Assembly (NCBI GenBank): GCA_035540375.1
Contig: DATLGO010000017.1
Span: 1-54,074 of the forward strand
Direction: 5' to 3'
Origin: Candidatus Thermoplasmatota archaeon
GTDB taxonomy: Archaea > Thermoplasmatota > SW-10-69-26 > JACQPN01 > JAJPHT01
Length of the DNA stretch: 54,074 nucleotides
The notes under the pieces were generated by a model. That model was not told the origin of the DNA and did not search any database. It saw only the letters and a program-made list of their open reading frames with translations. Both the position numbers and the translations under genes were made by a program. This document shows positions 16,695-24,595 of this stretch, in pieces. Position 1 is the stretch's first letter, and the number at the start of each line of letters is the position of its first letter.

Positions 16695-18659
16695 CTACCG
16701 CGATTTCCGGCGAAGGATGGCAAGCGCGGCCGCGATCGCGATGAAAAGCCCCGCGGCCGGCCCCGGGATCGGGATTCCGCCGACCGATTCCTGGGGCCGC
16801 TCCTCGAGCGTCACCGCGATGGGCGTCTCGCGATCGCGCACGATGGCCCCCTCGACCCCTCCGGCGCCGAAGCCTTCGCGAGAGGCCTCGATCGTCGCGC
16901 GCCCGGCCTTTGCCGCGAAGCGCGCGGTGCCGTTCGCGTCCGACGTTGCCTCCATCGTTCCGTTCGGGGTCTTTGCCACCACCTTCGCGCCCGCGATCGG
17001 CGCTCCGGTCGCGTTCACGACGCGGACGATCAGCGTTCCGACGGGCGCCTTCGCGGGGGTCTTCTTCTCGCCCGCGCCCGAGAAGAGCGGGCCGTCGAGG
17101 GCGTGGTTGAAGCGCTCGTTGTTCGAATAGGCCGCGTCGAGCGCGACGTTCGTGTCGTACACCATGATCGCGCCTTCGCGGCACCCGACGTCGAGCTTCG
17201 GACCCGCGCATCCCTCAGCGCCCCGCATGAGCGGGATGACGACCTGGGCGTACCCGTCGCCCGCGATGTCGGCGACGATGGGTCCGCGGCTCGCCTTCCA
17301 CCCGCCGGGCGGGAACGGGATCCAGCCCTTCTCCTCGCCCGTCTTCGGGTCGTGAAGCGCGAGGCCGTCGAGCGCGAACTTCTGCGCCTCGACGACGATC
17401 TCCTGCGCGCCGTCTCCGTTCACGTCCGCGATCGCGACGTTCTTGTTGCTCCACGTCGCGTCCACGCCGACGCGCCACAGGAGCTTGCCGTTCCGCCCGT
17501 CGAGCGCGAAGAGGTTCGACGGGCGACCCGTCGTCTCCCAGTTGCCCGGATTGTGGCCGATCGTGTTCCAGTCGATCATGATCACGTCGAGCGTGCCGTC
17601 GCCGTTCGCGTCGAAGGGCGCCGCCTGCATGTAGTTCAGCGGGTTCGCCTCGGGGAAGCTCGACTTCCAGAGAAGCGACCCGTCGGGCTTGAGCGCGTAG
17701 ATCGTCTGGTGCTGCTTCGTGTGCCAATCGGGCGCGCCGCCCTTCACGGCCTGGCGGGCCGCGAAGACGACGACGCGCGTGCCGTCCCCCTTGAGATCGA
17801 GCACCGCCGGCGCGACCGGAATCGATGCGGGGCGGGACCCGTGGGCCTTCGAGGAGAAGCTCCACCGGAGGTCCCCGGTGGCGACGTCGTAGGCCATCAC
17901 GTCGCCGCCGTCCGTGGCGAACACGGCCTCGACGCGGCCGTCGCCGTCGAGGTCCTGCGCGATCGGCCCGCCGTTGCCGTCGTACGAGAGATTGTACCAT
18001 GCGTACGTGTTGTTGCCCGTGAGCGCGTACTGCCCCGGCATGCCGTCGGTCTGCAGCAGGATGATGGTTCCGCCGCCTGGCGCCTTCGCGAGGTACGGCG
18101 CGCCGTCCGCCGAAGGCTGGCCCGGCCAAGGGTCCGCCTTCGGGAAGCGCTTGGTGTAGTTCGCGTCGAGCTCCGTCGGGTTCGGCGTCCGCTGCCAGAG
18201 CTTCGTGAACGCGAACGTCCCGTCCGGGTTGCGTCCCGCGAACTCGTACACGGTGACGACGCCCATGCTGTTCACCGACACGAGGTCGGGCTTCCCGTTC
18301 GCGTTCACGTCCCCCACCGCGACGCCGTTGATGTCGCGCGCGGCCCAGCCGGGCCAATGCATCGTTTCCAGGTCCGCGAGCACGCGCCCGTCGAGCACGT
18401 CGAGGACGTAGAGACGCAGGTTGTCGTTCTGGGAGATGAGCTCCATGCGCCCGTCCCCGTCGAGGTCGTGGAGGTTCATCTGGTGCGTGTCGAACGCCAT
18501 GAAGGGGTGCAGGGGATTCGCGACGGCGTTCGTCACGAGGAGACGCTCCACGAGCGCGCCGCCCATGCCCGTCGGGCCCGGACGCTCGGCGGCGGTCCCA
18601 GGCGGGACGGCGGCGGCGACGAGCGCGGCGAGAAGGAGGACCGTGACGATGGGACGCAA
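16695..18659 (-). CDS. Secreted FG-GAP repeat protein with C-terminal anchor
   Basis: About 654 residues. A signal peptide ([19 protein letters not shown]) leads a beta-propeller with at least six Ca-binding loops of FG-GAP type, for example [44 protein letters not shown] and [12 protein letters not shown] carboxypeptidase-regulatory-like beta sandwich follows ([18 protein letters not shown]), then a short stalk and a C-terminal tag: PIPGPAAG, a hydrophobic helix and RRKSR. The tag resembles PGF-CTERM-type archaeal sorting signals but differs from the PTPELPT tags elsewhere in the window. Start uncertain: TTG 18659 sits just before the signal peptide and TTG 18716 is possible. A longer frame into the G-rich array is an artefact. 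Likely a surface adhesin or structural protein. Confidence 0.8.
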   Translation of the reverse strand: MRPIVTVLLLAALVAAAVPPGTAAERPGPTGMGGALVERLLVTNAVANPLHPFMAFDTHQMNLHDLDGDGRMELISQNDNLRLYVLDVLDGRVLADLETMHWPGWAARDINGVAVGDVNANGKPDLVSVNSMGVVTVYEFAGRNPDGTFAFTKLWQRTPNPTELDANYTKRFPKADPWPGQPSADGAPYLAKAPGGGTIILLQTDGMPGQYALTGNNTYAWYNLSYDGNGGPIAQDLDGDGRVEAVFATDGGDVMAYDVATGDLRWSFSSKAHGSRPASIPVAPAVLDLKGDGTRVVVFAARQAVKGGAPDWHTKQHQTIYALKPDGSLLWKSSFPEANPLNYMQAAPFDANGDGTLDVIMIDWNTIGHNPGNWETTGRPSNLFALDGRNGKLLWRVGVDATWSNKNVAIADVNGDGAQEIVVEAQKFALDGLALHDPKTGEEKGWIPFPPGGWKASRGPIVADIAGDGYAQVVIPLMRGAEGCAGPKLDVGCREGAIMVYDTNVALDAAYSNNERFNHALDGPLFSGAGEKKTPAKAPVGTLIVRVVNATGAPIAGAKVVAKTPNGTMEATSDANGTARFAAKAGRATIEASREGFGAGGVEGAIVRDRETPIAVTLEERPQESVGGIPIPGPAAGLFIAIAAALAILRRKSR

Positions 18660-18721
18660 GGGGAGACACCCGGGCGCGACGCCGGGGGAGGAGGCGGCCT
18701 CACCGTTGTGGTACAACGAGG

Positions 18722-18898
18722 GAATCGGGACCGGGAGCCGGGAGCCGGGAGCCGGGAGCCGGGAGCCGGGCGCCGGGCCCGGGAGCCGGGACCGGGAGCC
18801 GGGCGCCGGGCCCGGGAGCCGGGAGCGGGCGTCGGGTCCGGGACCGGGTCCGGGACCGGGAGCGGGACCGGGACCGGGTCCCGGCCCCCAGCCCCCAA
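18722..18898 (+). repeat. G-rich short tandem array upstream of rpsL
   Basis: About 177 nt of GGG tracts separated by 3-4 nt on the plus strand. It begins with five exact CCGGGAG heptamers, then mixes CCGGGAC, CCGGGCG, CCGGGTC and related units. The spacing satisfies the G-quadruplex rule many times over. It fills the space between the FG-GAP gene (minus) and the rpsL promoter (plus), ending 4 nt before the TATA box. The rest of the gap 18660-19020 holds the rpsL promoter and leader. A related array, inverted, lies before fusA. Confidence 0.9.
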
Positions 18899-18901
18899 CC
18901 G

Positions 18902-18909
18902 TTATATAT
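18902..18909 (+). promoter_or_regulatory. TATA box of rpsL-rpsG
   Basis: TTATATAT with a purine/C-rich BRE-like CCAACCG just upstream. Transcription should start near 18930, giving a leader of about 90 nt with a weak 6-bp hairpin (CTCCGG 18920-18925 with CCGGAG 18938-18943) and a GGTGA Shine-Dalgarno near 19012. Confidence 0.7.
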
Positions 18910-19020
18910 TCCAACCCGCCTCCGGCGCCTTACTCCACCGGAGAGCGCAGCTTGCGGACCTCCCCTTCGCGGGAACCGTTCGGCCTTTCCCTCGGAGCTG
19001 TACAGACGCCAGGTGAACAC

Positions 19021-19449
19021 ATGGCAAAAGGTCTCTTCGCCGCCCGGAAGCTCCAGGACGACCGGCAGAAATTCCGCTGGTCGGACCGGTATTACAAGCG
19101 CCGCACGCTCGCCCTCAAGGACAAGTCGGACCCGCTCGAGGGTGTCCCGCAGGCGCGTGGCATCGTGATCGAGAAGGTCGGGATCGAGGCGAAGCAGCCC
19201 AACTCGGCCATCCGCAAGTGCGTCAAGATCCAGCTCATCAAGAACGGTCGACAGGTCACGGCGTTCGCGCCGGGCGACGGCGCGATCAACTTCATCGACG
19301 AGCACGACGAGGTCATGATCGAAGGCATCGGCGGCCGCATGGGCCGTTCGTACGGTGACATCCCGGGTGTCCGCTTCAAGGTCATCCAGGTGAACGGCGT
19401 CGCCCTCACGGAACTCGTGAAGGGCAAGAAGGAAAAGCCGATGAGGTGA
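19021..19449 (+). CDS. rpsL: 30S ribosomal protein S12 (uS12)
   Basis: A 142-residue archaeal/eukaryotic-type S12 of the decoding centre. It has KGLFAARKL at the start, the conserved [18 protein letters not shown] segment, [14 protein letters not shown] and the [19 protein letters not shown] tail. Length is as usual for archaea (about 140-147). ATG 19021 has a GGTGA Shine-Dalgarno 5-9 nt upstream; a longer upstream frame only reflects the stop-free repeat array. It is followed immediately by rpsG. Neither fusA nor the RNA polymerase genes are adjacent, unlike the usual str-type cluster. Confidence 0.97.
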   Translation: MAKGLFAARKLQDDRQKFRWSDRYYKRRTLALKDKSDPLEGVPQARGIVIEKVGIEAKQPNSAIRKCVKIQLIKNGRQVTAFAPGDGAINFIDEHDEVMIEGIGGRMGRSYGDIPGVRFKVIQVNGVALTELVKGKKEKPMR

Positions 19450-19454
19450 TGTCG

Positions 19455-20138
19455 ATGACGGACGAGCAGAACCCCGCCAACCCCGCCCCGCCCGCCGACA
19501 CGGACGCCCCGCTCGAGGCCGCCGCCGAGGAGTCCCTCGCGCCGCAGCGCCCGGTCATCGTCGTTCCGAAGTTCCCGGTCCCGCCGCTCTTCGGCAAGTA
19601 CGCCTTCGACGAGGTGTCGGTCTCCGACGTCTCGCTCGCGAAGTACATCAACCTCAGCCCGACGCTCGTGCTCCACACGAGCGCGCGCCACGCGAACAAG
19701 GCCTTCGGCAAGCAGCGCATCCACGTCGTGGAGCGCCTCATCAACGAGATGATGAAGACCGAGACGTGGACGGGCAAGAAGGCCTCAGCCTACCGCGCCG
19801 TCAAGGACGCGTTCGCGATCATCCACGAGCGCACGAAGGACAACCCGATCCAGGTGCTCGTGAAGGCGCTCGAGAACGCGGCGCCCCGCGAAGAGGTCAC
19901 CCGCCTGCGCTACGGCGGCATCTCGGTCCCCAAGGCCGTCGACGTCGCGCCCTCGCGCCGCCTCGACGTCGCGCTCCGCAACATCACGTCGGGCGCGGTC
20001 GCGGCGAGCCACAAGAGCAAGAACCCCATCGCGCAGTGCATCGCCGACGAGATCCTGAAGGCCGCGAAGAACGACATGAACTCGTTCGCCGTGGGCAAGA
20101 AGGAAGAAGTCGAACGCGTCGCCAAGTCGGCGCGCTGA
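19455..20138 (+). CDS. rpsG: 30S ribosomal protein S7 (uS7)
   Basis: A 227-residue archaeal S7, a primary 16S rRNA binder in the small-subunit head. An acidic, Pro/Ala-rich N-terminal extension of about 35 residues precedes the conserved domain. Core motifs are KQRIHVVERLINEMM, NPIQVLVKALENAAPREEVTRL and RRLDVALRNITSGA, with NPIAQCIADEILKAA near the end. Three starts are possible (GTG 19446, ATG 19449, ATG 19455). I chose 19455 because GAGGTGAT just upstream is then a well-placed Shine-Dalgarno. A strong terminator follows at 20157. Confidence 0.97.
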   Translation: MTDEQNPANPAPPADTDAPLEAAAEESLAPQRPVIVVPKFPVPPLFGKYAFDEVSVSDVSLAKYINLSPTLVLHTSARHANKAFGKQRIHVVERLINEMMKTETWTGKKASAYRAVKDAFAIIHERTKDNPIQVLVKALENAAPREEVTRLRYGGISVPKAVDVAPSRRLDVALRNITSGAVAASHKSKNPIAQCIADEILKAAKNDMNSFAVGKKEEVERVAKSAR

Positions 20139-20156
20139 GCCGTTCGACCGGCCTAC

Positions 20157-20188
20157 GCGGGCCGCGACGCGGCCCGCCTCTCTTTTTC
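20157..20188 (+). terminator. Terminator of rpsL-rpsG
   Basis: A 9-bp perfect stem (GCGGGCCGC/GCGGCCCGC, 3-nt loop, 20157-20177) followed by a TTTTT run at 20183-20187, 18 nt after the rpsG stop. Confidence 0.75.
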
Positions 20189-20221
20189 CTCCCCCGGTTG
20201 CCCGAGCGGGAGCGCCGCAAG

Positions 20222-20228
20222 CTTTTCA
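20222..20228 (+). promoter_or_regulatory. TATA-like box of DUF6958-like gene
   Basis: CTTTTCA about 26 nt upstream of ATG 20251, matching the leaderless promoter pattern seen elsewhere in the window. Confidence 0.45.
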
Positions 20229-20250
20229 TTCGCCATGCCGATGAATCGTC

Positions 20251-20613
20251 ATGCCGGGAAGGGCGAAGCGCACCGCGAAGATCTCGAAGAAGGCGAAGAC
20301 CGCCGGTCGCAAGACCGCGATCGACGACGGCCGCCTCGAGGTCCGCAACGTGAACGTGCCGGGCCGCGTGGTCCGGCTTGACGCCACGAAATTCAAGGCC
20401 ATCGAGAAGGCGCTCCTGGCTTCGCTCCCCCGGAAGGCGCCAGGCCTCACGCAGGCGGCGATGATGGAAGCGGTGGCCGCTCGCGCGCCCGCGGCGCTCT
20501 TTCCGGGGGGAGAGAAGGTCGGCTGGTGGACCAAGTCCGCGCAGCTCGACCTCGAGGCGCGCGGACGCGTGAAGCGTTTACCGACCAAACCCCTGACGTG
20601 GGTGCGAAATTGA
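20251..20613 (+). CDS. DUF6958-like protein with Lys-rich N-terminal tail
   Basis: A 120-residue protein. The first 24 residues are Lys/Arg/Thr-rich (AKRTAKISKKAKTAGRK), like a nucleic-acid-binding tail. The rest resembles the small DUF6958 family: VNVPGRVVRLDATKF, ALLASLPRKAPGLTQAAM, LFPGGEKVGWWTKSAQLDL and a final LPTKPLTWVR. The fold is probably winged-helix-like. No function is established. It has its own leaderless-type promoter and is separated from rpsG by a terminator, so it is not part of the ribosomal operon. The family assignment is from memory of its motifs. Confidence 0.72.
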   Translation: MPGRAKRTAKISKKAKTAGRKTAIDDGRLEVRNVNVPGRVVRLDATKFKAIEKALLASLPRKAPGLTQAAMMEAVAARAPAALFPGGEKVGWWTKSAQLDLEARGRVKRLPTKPLTWVRN

Positions 20614-20616
20614 GCG

Positions 20617-21501
20617 TCACGGGCGGCGCCGCGCGGCGACACCCACGATCGCGAGCCCCGCGAGCCCGAGCGCGAGCGTCGGGAGCTCGGGCGTCGGGAG
20701 CGCGGAGCTTCCGGACGGTTGCGCAACGGAAGGCGACGACAAGGCCCGCGGTCCCTCGAGGCCACCGGTGACGGCCGAGACCGCGTAGTAGTAGCTGGCG
20801 CCGGGCGCAAGGCCCCGGTCTTCGTAGCGGAGATCCGCCGTGAACGCGATCAGCATCAGCGCATCCGCGCGAACGCCCCGGTAGACGCGGTATCCCGTCG
20901 CCCCCTCGACGGCGTCCCACGTCAGGTCCATCGAGCCCGGTTCGGGGCCAGGCACCGCAAGCAGGTTCTGGGGCGCGCCCGGCGGGGTCGGCAGGACGGT
21001 CTCATCGACGAAATCGCCCTCCTCGCCGATCCCGACCGAGGGCGAAGCGCCGCCGGTTTCAAACGCATTCTCGGAGGAGGCCTGCGTTCGCGCTCCGCGC
21101 GAGGGCGCAACCGGGGGCGTCGCATCCGACGCGTCGTCGGCGCCGTCGTCGCCCTCCCCGGAAACGCCGTCCGGAGAGGTCGAGCCGACGGGGCCTTTCG
21201 GGACGCGCGCGGCGGGAGGCGCGGGCCCTGGGCCGGCCTCGTCGTCGGGTGACGCGGTCCCGACGAAGGTCGCGCCGCCCGCGACGGTGCCGACGAGGGC
21301 GTTCCAGGCCTTGAGGGCCCCGGCGACCACGTTTTCGATCAGACGGGCGACCGCGTCCGGATAGGCGATGGCCGCAAGCGAGACGCCGATGAGAAGGAGG
21401 GCGACGCCGACCGTCAGGATACGACGGCGGGGCTGGTTCGTCATGGGGATCGCGACCGCGATCCGCAGGCGAGGCCATAAGGAACCGTGGAAGCGGCGCA
21501 T
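20617..21501 (-). CDS. Fn3 surface protein with PTPELPT C-terminal tag
   Basis: About 294 residues: an N-terminal anchor helix (ILTVGVALLLIGVSLAAIA), a low-complexity Pro/Gly/Asp/Ser linker of roughly 110 residues, one fibronectin type III domain (from PGAPQNLLAVPG to SYYYAVSAVTGG), then the tag LPTPELPT, a hydrophobic helix and ARRRP at the extreme C-terminus. The tag layout (motif, helix, Arg cluster) is that of exosortase/archaeosortase substrates. ATG 21501 has a weak GGTGAGGGG Shine-Dalgarno; ATG 21444 would shorten the n-region. It lies 28 nt downstream of its paralog and is likely co-transcribed. Probable substrate of the exosortase at 33452. Confidence 0.8.
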   Translation of the reverse strand: MRRFHGSLWPRLRIAVAIPMTNQPRRRILTVGVALLLIGVSLAAIAYPDAVARLIENVVAGALKAWNALVGTVAGGATFVGTASPDDEAGPGPAPPAARVPKGPVGSTSPDGVSGEGDDGADDASDATPPVAPSRGARTQASSENAFETGGASPSVGIGEEGDFVDETVLPTPPGAPQNLLAVPGPEPGSMDLTWDAVEGATGYRVYRGVRADALMLIAFTADLRYEDRGLAPGASYYYAVSAVTGGLEGPRALSSPSVAQPSGSSALPTPELPTLALGLAGLAIVGVAARRRP

Positions 21502-21529
21502 GGAAGGCCACCCCTCACCGGTCGTGACG

Positions 21530-22408
21530 TCAGGGGGCCCGGCGGCGGAGCGCGAGCCCGAGCACCGCGAAACCCGCGGCGCCCAGGACGAGCGTCGGGA
21601 GCTCGGGCGTCGGGAGGGTTTGCTCGCCCGAGGTCTGCGCGACGCTCGACGTCGTCGCGGAGAGCGGACCCGGAACGCCGCCCGTGAGCGCGGCGACGGC
21701 GTAATAATAGGTCGCGCCGGGTGAAAGCCCGGTGTCGGTGAACGTCGACGTGGACGTGGTGTCGAGGAGCGCGAGCGAGGAAGCCGTCACGCCGCGGTAG
21801 ACCGCATACGTGGTCGCCGCGGCCGGGCTCCATGCGAGATCGATCTCGCCCGGGTTCGACCCGGGCCTCGCGACGAGCCCCGAGACGAGGACGGGCGGAG
21901 GCGGCGCGACGAGCGGCGTGGGCGAAGTCGTCGACGACGACGACGACGACGTCGAGGGGCCGAGGGGCTCGTTCGATCCAGCCGGGGAGCTCGGTGGGCT
22001 CGACGCGTCATCGGTCGAGGGCTCCTGGGTCGCGTTCCCGCCCTCGCTGTTTCCTCCGGAAGGGACCGGCGAGGACCCGCGGTCGTCGTCCGGTGCGTCA
22101 TCCGGCGTGGGGCCGCCGACGGAGGGCGCCCCGGCGCCGGTCGAGGTCGGATCGAGCGCGTCCGGAGGGATGCCCGTCGACGGCCCTCCGCCCACGACCG
22201 AACCGAGGAGCAGGAGCCCCGAGGCCGAGCTGCCCGCGATGTATTGCACGATCGCGGCGGCGTGGCCGAGCGCGCGCGTGACCGCGCCTGCGACCTCGTT
22301 CGGCGCGAGCGCGAAAGCCGTCGCGAGGGCCGAAAGCAGAAGGATGAGCGTCCAGAAGACCGCCGGGAAACGGCGAGGCTTCCGGCGGAGAGACCCTGCT
22401 TCATCCAT
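21530..22408 (-). CDS. Fn3 surface protein with PTPELPT C-terminal tag
   Basis: A 292-residue paralog of the protein at 20617, with the same order: anchor helix (VFWTLILLLSALATAFALA), long Ser/Thr/Pro/Asp-rich linker with a run of Ser, an Fn3 domain, then LPTPELPT, a hydrophobic helix and LRRRAP. The linker is the kind often glycosylated in surface proteins. Twenty-eight nucleotides encoding the tag are identical in both paralogs (20673-20700 and 21589-21616). The ATG at 22408 starts 14 residues before the helix. It is divergent from the block B GT2 gene. Confidence 0.82.
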   Translation of the reverse strand: MDEAGSLRRKPRRFPAVFWTLILLLSALATAFALAPNEVAGAVTRALGHAAAIVQYIAGSSASGLLLLGSVVGGGPSTGIPPDALDPTSTGAGAPSVGGPTPDDAPDDDRGSSPVPSGGNSEGGNATQEPSTDDASSPPSSPAGSNEPLGPSTSSSSSSTTSPTPLVAPPPPVLVSGLVARPGSNPGEIDLAWSPAAATTYAVYRGVTASSLALLDTTSTSTFTDTGLSPGATYYYAVAALTGGVPGPLSATTSSVAQTSGEQTLPTPELPTLVLGAAGFAVLGLALRRRAP

Positions 22409-22587
22409 GGACGCGCGGTCCGTGGGCGGGGGGCTGCTTGAGCACGCCGCGCCTCACCTATGGAACTCATCTCTAGAAGCGCCCTCGGAACGGACCCGTC
22501 AGCGCATAGAGGTCAGTTACAGACTGTCCTTCACGAGAAGGCGTGCAGAAGGGCCAAGCGTCACTCCATGCACTGCAGCGCTGCCCT

Positions 22588-22595
22588 GGTTGGCA
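22588..22595 (+). promoter_or_regulatory. GGTTGGCA element upstream of GT2
   Basis: GGTTGGCA ends 22 nt before the ATG at 22618. The same core lies just upstream of two tagged-protein genes and the HTH gene. The rest of the 209-nt gap shows no clear TATA box. Confidence 0.4.
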
Positions 22596-22617
22596 CTCGG
22601 GCATTCAGGCTGGTTCC

Positions 22618-23376
22618 ATGACTCCGATCCTTCAAGCTCCCGCGCAGATTCCCGTCTCCACCGAACGGCCGTCCGTGACGGCCGTCCCGGTCCGCGGCAC
22701 GGTCACCATCCTGATTCCGACGAAGAACGAGGAAGCCGGCATCGGCGAGACGCTCCGCGCGATCCCGCTCGCGGCCCTCGCGCAGCAGAACTGGCTCGTC
22801 GACCTCCTCGTCGTCGACGGCTCGAGCCGCGACCGCACGCGCGAGATCGCCGCCAACCTGGGGGCGCGTGTCGTCGTCCGTCGCGGCAACGGCAAGGGCA
22901 ACGACTTCCGCGCCGCCCTTTCCGCCATCAAGGGCGACATCGTGGTCATGATCGACGCCGACAACACCTATCCGGCGGAGGCGATTCCCGAGTTCGTCGA
23001 GGCCGCCGCGAACGGCTCGGACGTCGTCATGGGCACGCGCCTGAAGGGACGCATCGAGGAGGGCGCCATGACCTCCACGAACCGCTTCGGAAACCGCGCC
23101 CTCTCGCTCCTCGCCTCGGTCCTCTACGGTCGCCGCTGCACCGATGTCTGCACGGGCATGTGGGCCTTCAAGCGCAGCGCGCTCGATAAGCTCCACCTCA
23201 ACGCCGAGCGCTTCGAGATCGAGGCGGAGCTCTTCGCGCAGAGCGCGAAGGCCGGCCTCCGCATCAAGGAGATCCCGATCCAGTACCGCCTCCGCAGCGG
23301 CAAGAGCGGGCTCAGCGCCTGGAAGGACGGTCCGAAGATCGCGGCGAAGCTCGCCCGGAAGCGGATCGTTCGATAA
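22618..23376 (+). CDS. GT2 glycosyltransferase, dolichol-phosphate sugar synthase type
   Basis: A 252-residue enzyme paralogous to the GT2 at 1877. It has TILIPTKNEEAGIGETL, VVDGSSRDRTREIAA, the DAD motif in MIDADNTYP, CTGMWAFKR and RFEIEAELFAQSAKAG. It should charge a polyprenyl phosphate with a sugar on the cytoplasmic side. ATG 22618 is the only start near the first strand. It heads glycan block B. The stop codon lies inside a 20-nt palindrome that also covers the TATA-like box of the next gene. Confidence 0.9.
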   Translation: MTPILQAPAQIPVSTERPSVTAVPVRGTVTILIPTKNEEAGIGETLRAIPLAALAQQNWLVDLLVVDGSSRDRTREIAANLGARVVVRRGNGKGNDFRAALSAIKGDIVVMIDADNTYPAEAIPEFVEAAANGSDVVMGTRLKGRIEEGAMTSTNRFGNRALSLLASVLYGRRCTDVCTGMWAFKRSALDKLHLNAERFEIEAELFAQSAKAGLRIKEIPIQYRLRSGKSGLSAWKDGPKIAAKLARKRIVR

Positions 23377-23388
23377 GTCTTTATCGAA
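23369..23388 (+). promoter_or_regulatory. Palindrome over stop codon and TATA-like box
   Basis: Perfect 8-bp arms TTCGATAA and TTATCGAA around GTCT. The left arm contains the GT2 stop codon; the right arm lies within CTTTATC (23379-23385), which sits 26 nt before the TTG start of the GT4 gene. It could be an operator that blocks TBP, or an attenuating hairpin. Confidence 0.55.
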
Positions 23389-23407
23389 GGTCGGCGAGGA
23401 CGGGCCG

Positions 23408-24595
23408 TTGCGGATCTGTTTCATCGCCCCCTTCAATCCCGTCCCCCGCGAGGGGACGACGCAGGGCGGCCACATCGGCGGCGTCGAGCGGTACAGCGAC
23501 TGCCTCACGCAGGAGCTCGCCGGGCGCGGCCTCGATGTCACCATCCTGTGCACGGGCGAGTCCAACGAGGTCACGCAACGCGGCCGCGTGCGCATCGTGC
23601 AGCGGCGCCGCGCGGGCGTCTTCATGCGCACGCCCTTCGGGTTCATCCTCGATGAGGCGATGAAGGACTATGATCTCTACCACGTCCCCGCGACGTATCC
23701 TTCGTACTCCGAGCTTCTTCCCCTTCTCGCGAAGCTCCGCGGGAAGCCCTCGGTGCTCGATTACCATTTCGACGTGCCGCCCATGGGCGCCGCCGTGAAG
23801 ATCCTCGCGCCTCTCTACTACGCCTTCGCGAAGCACGCCTTCGCGACGACGGGCGCGATCATCCTGAAGAACCACGGCTACGAGATGACGTCGCCGGGCC
23901 TCCGCACGCTCCCGAGCGACATCTTCCGCGTGATCCCGAACGGGGTCGACACGGATTTCTACGCGCCGGTCGCGAACCCGACGCGCGACTACCTCCTCTT
24001 CGTCGGTCGCCTCGTTCCCTTCAAGGGCGTGGCGACCCTCCTCGAGGCGCTCGCGCTCGTCCCGGCCGCGGACCGCCTGCCGCTCAAGGTCGCGGGCTCG
24101 GGCCCCGAGCGCGCGAACCTCGAGGCGAAGGCGCGCGCGCTCGGCCTCGACGTCGAGTTCCTCGGATTCGTCACGAACGAGCAGCTGCGCGACCTCTACG
24201 CCAACGCGCGCGCGACCGTTCTCCCGAGCATCAGCCACCAGGAGAGCTTCGGCATGACGCTCATCGAGTCGATGGCCTGCGGCACGCCGGTCATCGCGAG
24301 CGAGCTGCCGGGAACCACGTACGTCGCGGCCTACGGCGGGAACCTGTTCGCGAGGGCCGACCCCAAGGATCTCGCGCGCGCCCTCGTCGAGACGGCGCGC
24401 GGCACCCGCGACGCGCCGCGCGGCCACGCGCTCGCGGCGGCCATCCGCGCGAAGTATTCCTGGGCCGGCGTCGCCGCCCAGATCCACGCGCTGTACCTCG
24501 AACTCGACGCCGCCGCGCGCGGCGAGCCGCTTCGCCGCGTTGCCGTCGAAGGACCCGCGCCCCCCGAGACAACGTCCGCGAGGGTCAGGCCGTGA
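23408..24595 (+). CDS. GT4 glycosyltransferase
   Basis: A 395-residue GT-B enzyme, the block B counterpart of the GT4 at 10107. It opens with RICFIAPFNPVPREG and GGHIGGVERY, then YHVPATYPSY and LDYHFDVPP, VIPNGVDTDFY, LLFVGRLVPFKG, and the donor-site region ESFGMTLIESMACGTPVI. TTG 23408 begins right at the first strand and lies 26 nt below a CTTTATC box, supporting a leaderless start there. The end overlaps the GTG of the phosphodiesterase gene. Role: cytoplasmic glycan assembly. Confidence 0.89.
   Translation: MRICFIAPFNPVPREGTTQGGHIGGVERYSDCLTQELAGRGLDVTILCTGESNEVTQRGRVRIVQRRRAGVFMRTPFGFILDEAMKDYDLYHVPATYPSYSELLPLLAKLRGKPSVLDYHFDVPPMGAAVKILAPLYYAFAKHAFATTGAIILKNHGYEMTSPGLRTLPSDIFRVIPNGVDTDFYAPVANPTRDYLLFVGRLVPFKGVATLLEALALVPAADRLPLKVAGSGPERANLEAKARALGLDVEFLGFVTNEQLRDLYANARATVLPSISHQESFGMTLIESMACGTPVIASELPGTTYVAAYGGNLFARADPKDLARALVETARGTRDAPRGHALAAAIRAKYSWAGVAAQIHALYLELDAAARGEPLRRVAVEGPAPPETTSARVRP

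Noticed and set aside
16695-18659. PQQ-dependent dehydrogenase
   Set aside because: The propeller loops are Ca-binding FG-GAP type and no PQQ or haem ligands are visible.
18660-18914. N-terminal extension of the FG-GAP protein through the G-rich array
   Set aside because: The array is stop-free and encodes only Pro-Gly-type repeats. The signal peptide begins after it.
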